A DNA stretch of 64,000 nt, taken from NCBI RefSeq assembly GCF_000211415.1, contig NZ_GL890774.1:213153-277152 (forward strand). Direction: 5' to 3'. Numbering within the stretch: position 1 is the first letter of the stretch; each line of letters begins with the position of its first letter. The notes under the pieces were generated by a model that saw only the letters and a list, made by a program, of their open reading frames with translations, did no database searches and was not told the DNA's origin. The DNA comes from Enterobacter mori LMG 25706. Its GTDB lineage: Bacteria; Pseudomonadota; Gammaproteobacteria; Enterobacterales; Enterobacteriaceae. The position numbers were made by a program, and so were the translations under genes. This document shows, one piece after another, positions 58,002-64,000 of the stretch.

Positions 58002-60299
58002 ATGCTGTTGTCAGAGTTAATGTCCCTTATCCTTTTCCTGGCTTCCGTTGGCGTTTACGCCTGGAAAGCGGGCCGAAATACCTGGTGGTTTATTGCCACG
58101 CTGGTGGTGCTCGGCATTTTTATTGTTTTGAACATTCCGTTATACGCCAGCGATTACTTTACCGGTGACGGTATTAATGATGCGGTACTCTACACCCTGA
58201 CGAATAGCCTGACGGGCGCAGGGGTTGGTAAGTACATACTTCCCGGTCTGGGCGTGGTATTTGCTCTGGTTGCTATTTTTGGTTCCCTTGCCTGGGTGCT
58301 GCGTCGTCGTCGCCATCCCCCGCACCATCATGGCTACAGTCTTCTGGCGCTGTGCCTGGCGTTGGCCTCTGTTGACGCCAGCCCGGCATTCCACCAAATC
58401 ACCGAACTGGTGAAATCCCAGTCGCGCGAGGGTGATCCCGATTTCGTGGCGTATTACAAAGAACCCGCGAAGAAGATCGACAATCCGAAGCTCAACCTCG
58501 TCTATATCTACGGCGAGAGCCTGGAGCGCACCTATTTTGATAACGATGCCTTCCCGAACCTGACCCCTGATCTGGGGCCCCTGAAAAACGAAGGTCTCGA
58601 TTTCAGCCACACCATGCAGTTACCCGGCACCGATTACACCATCGCCGGTATGGTCGCGTCGCAGTGCGGTATCCCCCTGTTCGCGCCTTTTGAGGGCAAC
58701 GCCTCGGCGTCCATGTCGAGCTTCTTCCCGCAAAATGTCTGTCTTGGCGATATCCTGAAAAATTCCGGCTACGAAAACTACTTTATGCAGGGCGCAAACC
58801 TGCGTTTCGCTGGCAAAGATGTGTTCCTGAAATCACACGGCTTTGACCACCTCTACGGCTCTGAAGAGTTAAAAACCCTCGTCGCGGACCCGAGCTACCG
58901 TAACGACTGGGGCTTCTACGACGATACGGTGCTGGACGAAACCTGGCAAAAATTCGAGGAACTCTCCCGCGCGGGCAAACGCTTCTCGCTCTTTGCCCTG
59001 ACCGTGGATACCCATCATCCGGATGGATTTGTCTCTCGTACCTGTAAACGCAAAAATTATGACATCAATGGCAAGAGTAATACGTCATTTAGCGCCGTCA
59101 CCTGCAGCCAGGAACATATCGCCGCGCTGATCGACAAAATCAAAGCCTCGCCGTATTTCAAAAACACGGTGATTGTGGTGTCGTCTGACCATCTGGCGAT
59201 GAAAAACAGCGCCTGGGATGAGCTTAACAAGCAGGACCGCAGCAACCTGTTCTTCATCCTGCGCGGCGACCAGCCTCAGCAGGAGGTGATCGCCACCCGG
59301 CGTAACTCGATGGATAACGGCGCCACGGTGCTGGACATACTGGGCGGCGATAACTTTATTGGCCTTGGCCGCAGTACGCTGTCCGGGCAATCTCTGTCAG
59401 AAGTGTTCCTCAACATGAAGGAGAAAATCCTGGCGTGGAAGCCGGATATCATCCGCCTGTGGAACTTCCCGAAAGAGATGAAAGACTTCACCATCGACCA
59501 GGATAAAAAAATGATTGCCTTCTCCGGCAGTCACTTCCGCCTGCCGCTGCTGCTGCGCGTGTCGGACAACCGCGTCGAACCGCTGCCGGAAAGTGAATAC
59601 TCCGCACCGCTGCGCTATCAGCTGGCTGACTTCGCACCGCGCGACAATTTTGTCTGGATCGACGCGTGCTACAAGATGGGCCAGCTCTGGTCGCAGCCGC
59701 TGGCCCTGTCTACCGACTGGTGTGTCGCTCAGGGACAGCTCGGCGGAGAGCAGTCCGTCCAGCATGTTGATAAAAAACAGTGGAAAGGCAAAACGGCGTT
59801 TAACGATACGGTTATCGATACCGCGCGCTATCAGCGTAACGTCGACATGCTGAAGATTGTCGATAACGACATTCGCTATAAAGCGGACAGTTTTATCTTT
59901 AACGTGGCCGGCGCGCCGGAAGAGGTCAAACAGTTCAGCGGCATCTCCCGTCCGGAATCCTGGGGGCGCTGGTCCAACGCCCAGTTGGGTGACGAAGTGA
60001 AAATTGAGTATGCCCATCCGCTGCCGGAAAAATTCGATCTGGTGATCACGGCCAGAGCGTTCGGGCCCAATGCTAACCGCCCTATCCCGGTGCGCGTGGG
60101 GGATAAAGAACAGACCCTGACGCTTGGCAATGACGTAAGCACCACCACGCTGCATTTCGACAATCCGTCGCGCAGTAGCACGCTCGTCATCGTTCCGCCA
60201 GACCCGCAGTCCACTAACGAAGGCAATATCCTCGGCCATTCCCCGAGACAGCTTGGGATCGGGATGGTGGAAATTAAAATTATCAGTCGCGACAGTTAA
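58002..60299 (+). CDS. opgB: Phosphoglycerol transferase OpgB (MdoB)
   Basis: 765-residue inner-membrane/periplasmic enzyme that transfers phosphoglycerol from phosphatidylglycerol to osmoregulated periplasmic glucans. Four N-terminal transmembrane helices (to about residue 130), then an alkaline-phosphatase/sulfatase-like domain ([15 protein letters not shown] with the nucleophile region, [12 protein letters not shown] metal site), and a C-terminal extension. Monocistronic. 57738-58001 upstream holds no gene. Followed by a terminator. Confidence 0.96.
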   Translation: MLLSELMSLILFLASVGVYAWKAGRNTWWFIATLVVLGIFIVLNIPLYASDYFTGDGINDAVLYTLTNSLTGAGVGKYILPGLGVVFALVAIFGSLAWVLRRRRHPPHHHGYSLLALCLALASVDASPAFHQITELVKSQSREGDPDFVAYYKEPAKKIDNPKLNLVYIYGESLERTYFDNDAFPNLTPDLGPLKNEGLDFSHTMQLPGTDYTIAGMVASQCGIPLFAPFEGNASASMSSFFPQNVCLGDILKNSGYENYFMQGANLRFAGKDVFLKSHGFDHLYGSEELKTLVADPSYRNDWGFYDDTVLDETWQKFEELSRAGKRFSLFALTVDTHHPDGFVSRTCKRKNYDINGKSNTSFSAVTCSQEHIAALIDKIKASPYFKNTVIVVSSDHLAMKNSAWDELNKQDRSNLFFILRGDQPQQEVIATRRNSMDNGATVLDILGGDNFIGLGRSTLSGQSLSEVFLNMKEKILAWKPDIIRLWNFPKEMKDFTIDQDKKMIAFSGSHFRLPLLLRVSDNRVEPLPESEYSAPLRYQLADFAPRDNFVWIDACYKMGQLWSQPLALSTDWCVAQGQLGGEQSVQHVDKKQWKGKTAFNDTVIDTARYQRNVDMLKIVDNDIRYKADSFIFNVAGAPEEVKQFSGISRPESWGRWSNAQLGDEVKIEYAHPLPEKFDLVITARAFGPNANRPIPVRVGDKEQTLTLGNDVSTTTLHFDNPSRSSTLVIVPPDPQSTNEGNILGHSPRQLGIGMVEIKIISRDS

Positions 60300-60309
60300 T
60301 ATCCTCTCT

Positions 60310-60328
60310 GCCCGGCGTTCCGCCGGGC
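60310..60328 (+). terminator. opgB terminator
   Basis: GCCCGGCG and CGCCGGGC pair around TTC about ten bases after the opgB stop, then AATTTC. The T tail is short, so efficiency is uncertain. Confidence 0.7.
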
Positions 60329-60500
60329 AATTTCAAAATTATAAAAAGCTTTATAGTTATTATAAAAAAGAGAAAATCACTATATTTAACGCAATCTAAT
60401 CTATATACATATTAGTTTAGGCTCAGAATGTAGAGTATTGCCCTACTTTGATTTTCATGAGGACCCTCTGGCTCCCTCACGTTAACGGGCGACACCTGAC

Positions 60501-61052
60501 ATGACTCTCTCACGCAGCACCCACGTCGACTTTCACGTCATCGTTCTGAGCGATAACTATTTCCTGTGGCTTGGCCTGAAAACGCTTATTTCGATGATGA
60601 TGACGCCGCGTCCTGATATTTTCTGGATCAACAGCGTCAGCCCGGAAACCATCTTGCGCATGCGCGAGCAAATCATGAAAGAGACCACCGATAACGGCTG
60701 GCTTATATTTACGGACGAATGTCGCGTGAACGACATCAACGTCTATCTGCCTGCCGGGCGCGTCAGGGTGCTGGCTGGAAACATCTCGATTATCCAGCTC
60801 AGCCAGCATTTAAGAAACGCCGATTTCACCCAGCGCTACCGTCCTGATGCTAACCTCACCCGCTCTGACCTGCGGGTGTGTACCCTGCTCAGTAAAGGGA
60901 TCAGCCTGGTTCGCATTGCGCAACTGCTGAATAAATCCCCCAAAACCATCTATACCCACAAGCGTAACGCGATGACCAAATTCCGCTGCCAGAACCTGGC
61001 GGAGTTTCACCGAAAAATCTGCCTGCTGGAACAGCACTCGCTTTACCTCTGA
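60501..61052 (+). CDS. Orphan LuxR-type regulator
   Basis: 183-residue protein. The N-terminal half (FHVIVLSDNYFLWLGLKTLI) resembles the degenerate receiver of BglJ/YjjQ-type regulators but lacks a clear phospho-acceptor site. The C-terminal part is a LuxR/GerE helix-turn-helix (LTRSDLRVCTLLSKGISLVR to YTHKRNAMTKFRCQNLAE, about 120-168), closest in feel to YjjQ/BglJ. The upstream 170 bp is AT-rich. It heads a group with the ToxR-like and FidL-like genes, with a 146-bp gap, so may be separately transcribed. Target unknown. Confidence 0.82.
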   Translation: MTLSRSTHVDFHVIVLSDNYFLWLGLKTLISMMMTPRPDIFWINSVSPETILRMREQIMKETTDNGWLIFTDECRVNDINVYLPAGRVRVLAGNISIIQLSQHLRNADFTQRYRPDANLTRSDLRVCTLLSKGISLVRIAQLLNKSPKTIYTHKRNAMTKFRCQNLAEFHRKICLLEQHSLYL

Positions 61053-61198
61053 CGATGCTCATTTATTAAACAGCGAGAATGCCCGACTGGATCAATGTTA
61101 TCGGTAACAAAGCAGTTAGAATACCGAGCTTCTTAGATGAATAGCACGCGTACTATTCACCGTTTGTATTTTTCCAACTGCTCCTTTGACAATACTCT

Positions 61199-61942
61199 AT
61201 GAAATACCTGCTAGCTGATACCCTCGTCTATAACGACGAAGACGGTTCCGTTTCACTTGTTGATACGCCAGATGTCGAACCTCAGGTGATGACGGCAACC
61301 GCCAACAGCATTATGAAAATGCTGGTGCTCCATCACGGTAACGTCATCGAACGCGAGGCGTTCCTGCATGACGTGTGGGATGAGCGCGGCCTGCAGGGCT
61401 CCAACAATTCACTTAATCAGTACATCAGTATCCTGCGGAAACTGCTGGCAAGCCTCGTGCCCGAGATGTTGTTTATTGTCACCGTGCCCAAAGTGGGCTT
61501 TATGCTGAGCGCGGACATCACGGTCCATTCCCAGGCTGAAAAATCTGATTGCCCAGTCTCAGCCAGCAGGCCGCATCATTTTCAGCCTCAATGGCTGCTC
61601 TGTAGCGGGCTGACGCTTGTGGTGCTGGCGCTGTGCATCTGGATAGTCGCGATCAAGCAAAACCAGCAGCATGCAGAAATGCATCTTCTGACACATTTCG
61701 GTGAATGTCCGGTCTACACCTTCTCACCGCTGGCAGATGTGTTTCGCAACAAGGCAATAGCGCTGGCACAAGCGATACAGCGCGACGGCAACCTGCCGTG
61801 CCTGAAAAACTCCCTCTTTTATCTGCACATTCAGAACACGCTCTTCTACGGCCATGAAGGAAGGATGGTGCTTTCGCAATGCTCCCTGTCGAAAGAGAAC
61901 ACCGCCAGCGCCTGCCGCACGCTTTATGCCTACGAATGGTGA
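61199..61942 (+). CDS. ToxR/CadC-like transmembrane transcription regulator
   Basis: 247-residue one-component membrane regulator. Cytoplasmic OmpR-type winged helix at about 1-105 (NSIMKMLVLHHGNVIEREAF, LQGSNNSLNQYISILRKLLA and TVPKVGFML are the ToxR-class signature), a linker, one transmembrane helix near 131-153 (LLCSGLTLVVLALCIWIVAI), and a periplasmic domain of about 95 residues with four cysteines (GECPV, LPCLK, SQCSL, SACRT). Signal unknown; the cysteines could sense redox or form two disulfides. Three bases separate its stop from the next ATG, so it is coupled to the FidL-like gene. Confidence 0.85.
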   Translation: MKYLLADTLVYNDEDGSVSLVDTPDVEPQVMTATANSIMKMLVLHHGNVIEREAFLHDVWDERGLQGSNNSLNQYISILRKLLASLVPEMLFIVTVPKVGFMLSADITVHSQAEKSDCPVSASRPHHFQPQWLLCSGLTLVVLALCIWIVAIKQNQQHAEMHLLTHFGECPVYTFSPLADVFRNKAIALAQAIQRDGNLPCLKNSLFYLHIQNTLFYGHEGRMVLSQCSLSKENTASACRTLYAYEW

Positions 61943-61945
61943 ATC

Positions 61946-62419
61946 ATGACGCGTAAAAAAATAGGGCTGGTTATCGCCTTCAACCTGCTGTTAATCATCA
62001 TGGCCGTGGCATGGTACCGACATACACCGCCCCTGCCCGTCATTTGCGAAGGTAACTTGACCTTCACGCAGCAGCGTGACGACAACAACTTCACGTTCGA
62101 CGGCGAGATCCTGATGCGATTTCACCCCGACGGCACGGGTTACTTCACGCTCAACGGCAATGTGCAGAATATCCGGCAGGGCTGGGAAGTCTCCCGTCAG
62201 GAAACGTTTAACTGGCGGCACATGCACGACACGCTTTTTGAAATCACCATTATCAAGGTCGAGCGATTTAGCCACGATGAATCACCCGATGGGGTATTTG
62301 AGAAATACGTTGCTGGCTTAACGCCGGGACAGAAAAGGTTACTGACCCTCGAACGCACGCCGGAAGAGGCGATGGTGATCGGCAATTTCTACTCGCCACT
62401 GCTGATCTGCTCGGAATAA
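61946..62419 (+). CDS. FidL-like single-pass membrane protein
   Basis: 157-residue protein with a short cytoplasmic start (MTRKK), one transmembrane helix (IGLVIAFNLLLIIMAVAWY) and a periplasmic domain containing ICEGNLTFTQQRDDNNFTFD and GTGYFTLNGNV, a beta-rich pattern. It resembles FidL-like proteins found beside ToxR-type regulators in enterobacteria. By position it may stabilise or tune the upstream regulator, as ToxS does ToxR; that is inference. Two cysteines, one near each end of the periplasmic part. Confidence 0.72.
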   Translation: MTRKKIGLVIAFNLLLIIMAVAWYRHTPPLPVICEGNLTFTQQRDDNNFTFDGEILMRFHPDGTGYFTLNGNVQNIRQGWEVSRQETFNWRHMHDTLFEITIIKVERFSHDESPDGVFEKYVAGLTPGQKRLLTLERTPEEAMVIGNFYSPLLICSE

Positions 62420-62443
62420 ACAGATCAGGCTATCCTTGCCGCC

Positions 62444-62950
62444 ATGAAAATCACCTTCCGCCCCACCCCTGCGCATGACGTTGCCAGTCTGCCCGCCATT
62501 GAGCGCGCGGCAGGCCAGCGTTTTCGAGCCTGTCCTGAACTGGCCTGGCTCGCTGATGGCGACGTCATTTCCGTTGAACAGCATCGCGACTATGTCGAAC
62601 AGGGCCTGAGCTGGCTGGCGCTGGCAGCGGATCGTCCTGTGGGTTTTCTCCTCGCAGAAGCCCATCCTTTGTCGTTGTTTATCGTGGAGCTTTCGGTTGA
62701 TCTGGACTGGCAGGGAAAAGGTATAGGTCGGCAGCTCATCGACTGTGCGGCTGAGCATGCCCGTAAAAAGTGGCTGACGTCACTGACGTTAACGACGTTC
62801 CGGGACGTGCCGTGGAATGCGCCATTCTATGAAAAGCTGGGGTTTGAATACGTCACTGAACTCACGCCTGAACTGGGTGAAAAACGTGAAGAAGAAGCAG
62901 CGCACGGCTTAGCGTATAACTCCCGCTGCGCTATGCGTCTGCCGCTTTGA
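62444..62950 (+). CDS. GNAT-family N-acetyltransferase
   Basis: 168-residue GCN5-type acetyltransferase. Acetyl-CoA loop in VDLDWQGKGIGRQLIDCAAE (Q/RxxGxG) near residue 88, preceded by a beta strand SLFIVELSV; C-terminal FYEKLGFEYVTEL is the usual GNAT ending. Substrate unknown. 24 bp after the FidL-like gene, so may be read in the same transcript. Closed by a BIME. Confidence 0.88.
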   Translation: MKITFRPTPAHDVASLPAIERAAGQRFRACPELAWLADGDVISVEQHRDYVEQGLSWLALAADRPVGFLLAEAHPLSLFIVELSVDLDWQGKGIGRQLIDCAAEHARKKWLTSLTLTTFRDVPWNAPFYEKLGFEYVTELTPELGEKREEEAAHGLAYNSRCAMRLPL

Positions 62951-62954
62951 TATC

Positions 62955-63029
62955 GCCCGGTGGCGCTTCGCTTACCGGGCCTACAAATCCCTGAACCGTA
63001 GGCCGGGTAAGGCGTAGCCGCCACCCGGC
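62955..63029. repeat. BIME between the GNAT gene and the chemoreceptor gene
   Basis: Opposed REP units GCCCGGTGGCGCTTCGCTTA and GTAGGCCGGGTAAGGCGTAG fill most of the 92-bp convergent gap. Confidence 0.86.
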
Positions 63030-63042
63030 ACAACGCGCTGGA

Positions 63043-64000
63043 TTAGAACGTTTCCCAGTTATCACCCGCGTCGGCCGTCGCGGCTTTACGCGACATCACT
63101 GGGGTGACAACGTTTTTCGCTGACGCGAACTCGCGCGCTTTCATCTGCTCCTGCTGAATGCGGAACACCGCCACGGCCTGGGTCAGACGGCTCGCCTGTT
63201 CTTCCAGTGCGGCGGCCGCTGCGGCAGATTCCTCAACCAGCGAGGCGTTCTGCTGGGTCACGCGATCCATCTCCGCGACCGCCAGGCCGACCTGGTCGAT
63301 ACCGCGGCTCTGTTCGTCAGACGCAGACGCAATTTCACCCATGATGTCCGTCACGCGGGTTACCGCATTCACGATCTCACCCATTGTTTCCCCCGCGCTC
63401 TCTACCAGAGTAGAGCCCACTTCCACGCGGCTGACGGAGTCTTCAATCAGGCTCTTGATTTCACGGGCTGCCTGGGCGCTGCGCTGCGCCAGGTTACGGA
63501 CTTCGCCTGCAACAACGGCAAAGCCACGTCCCTGTTCACCAGCACGCGCCGCCTCTACCGCCGCGTTCAGCGCCAGAATGTTGGTCTGGAAGGCAATGCC
63601 GTCGATCACGCTGATAATATCGGCAATTTTCTGCGAACTGCCCGCGATGTCACGCATGGTTTGCACCACGTTATCCACCACTTTACCACCTTTCTGCGCG
63701 GTCTCAGACGCGCTCAGCGCCAGGTTGCTCGCCTGACGGGCGTTTTCGGCGTTCTGCTTCACGGTGGCGGTCAGCTCTTCCATGCTGGCCGCGGTCTCTT
63801 CCAGGGATGCGGCCTGCTGCTCGGTACGGGACGAGAGATCGTTGTTACCCATCGAGATTTCGCTCGCGCCGCTGTAGATGGCATTGGCACCGTTACGCAC
63901 GTCGCCAACGGTACGCACCAGCTCGCCCTGCATGTGGCGCAGCGAGTCGGCCAGTTCACCCATCTCATTGGAGCCTTCAACATCGATGCGCTTCACCAGG
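63043..64000 (-). CDS. tsr: Methyl-accepting chemotaxis protein, probably Tsr, N-terminus outside window
   Basis: About 319 C-terminal residues of a chemoreceptor: end of the HAMP region ([20 protein letters not shown]), first methylation helix ([20 protein letters not shown]), the hairpin tip that binds CheA/CheW ([20 protein letters not shown]), second methylation helix, and the terminal NWETF pentapeptide that docks CheR and CheB. The pentapeptide marks a high-abundance receptor (Tsr or Tar type); map position next to opgB favours Tsr, the serine receptor. The ligand-binding domain lies beyond the window, so identity is provisional. Confidence 0.88.
   Translation of the reverse strand, partial: LVKRIDVEGSNEMGELADSLRHMQGELVRTVGDVRNGANAIYSGASEISMGNNDLSSRTEQQAASLEETAASMEELTATVKQNAENARQASNLALSASETAQKGGKVVDNVVQTMRDIAGSSQKIADIISVIDGIAFQTNILALNAAVEAARAGEQGRGFAVVAGEVRNLAQRSAQAAREIKSLIEDSVSRVEVGSTLVESAGETMGEIVNAVTRVTDIMGEIASASDEQSRGIDQVGLAVAEMDRVTQQNASLVEESAAAAAALEEQASRLTQAVAVFRIQQEQMKAREFASAKNVVTPVMSRKAATADAGDNWETF

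Overview
The window is a chromosomal segment from a member of the Enterobacteriaceae. The gene order matches the Escherichia coli K-12 region around 99-100/0 minutes, read from mog through talB, thrLABC, arcA, creABCD, rob, trpR, slt, ettA, nadR, serB, the deo operon, osmY, prfC, leucine tRNAs, fhuF, yjjPB, dnaTC and opgB to a Tsr-like chemoreceptor. Protein lengths and signature motifs agree with K-12 throughout. The moderately high GC and the accessory genes between core genes (LysR/oxidoreductase, diguanylate cyclase, orphan PTS IIC, TetR plus ohrR-ohr, and a LuxR/ToxR-like/FidL-like cluster) point to the Enterobacter/Lelliottia/Klebsiella side of the family. That species-level guess is inference. 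No prophage, insertion sequence, CRISPR array or rRNA is visible.

Layout. 1-6 kb: partial MFS transporter, mog, talB, yaaJ, yaaA, yaaX. 6-11 kb: complete thrLABC operon on the minus strand with leader peptide, attenuator and promoter. 11-17 kb: lasT, the small ORF yjjY, arcA, and creABCD with an exact CreB box between creC and creD. 17-24 kb: rob, gpmB (broken by a one-base frameshift), yjjX, trpR with its autoregulatory operator, slt, ettA. 24-31 kb: a LysR/oxidoreductase pair flanked by inverted copies of a GC-rich repeat, then the serB-radA-nadR operon, smp (start codon out of frame by one base) and lplA. 31-38 kb: deoCABD with three DeoR operator-like sites, two of them inside the divergent glycyl-radical gene yjjI, followed by yjjW. 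38-46 kb: yjjV, yjjU, ytjA, osmY, the holD-rimI-yjjG-prfC group, rsmC. 46-49 kb: two identical tRNA-Leu(CAG) genes, then an iron-linked stretch (yjjZ, diguanylate cyclase, fhuF) with Fur boxes. 49-54 kb: orphan PTS IIC with a LacI-type operator, a YbaK-like deacylase, yjjQ-bglJ, and yjjPB. 54-60 kb: TetR, ohrR, ohr, dnaT, dnaC, yjjA, opgB. 60-64 kb: orphan LuxR-type regulator, a ToxR/CadC-like membrane regulator coupled to a FidL-like membrane protein, a GNAT acetyltransferase and the 3' part of a chemoreceptor gene.

Functional themes: threonine synthesis under attenuation; deoxynucleoside catabolism under DeoR looping; one-component and two-component regulation (ArcA, CreBC, Rob, BglJ/YjjQ); replication restart (DnaT/DnaC, HolD); organic peroxide defence (OhrR/Ohr); iron reduction (FhuF). 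Intergenic spaces carry two repeat families: REP/BIME palindromes (six sites) and a GC-rich hairpin repeat (five copies, mostly between convergent genes).

The least explained content is the membrane regulator cluster at 60.5-62.4 kb, the orphan PTS gene with its unusual palindrome, the repeat-bounded cassettes and the two single-base frameshifts in otherwise conserved genes. Comparisons with E. coli proteins and sites are from memory, not from a database search.
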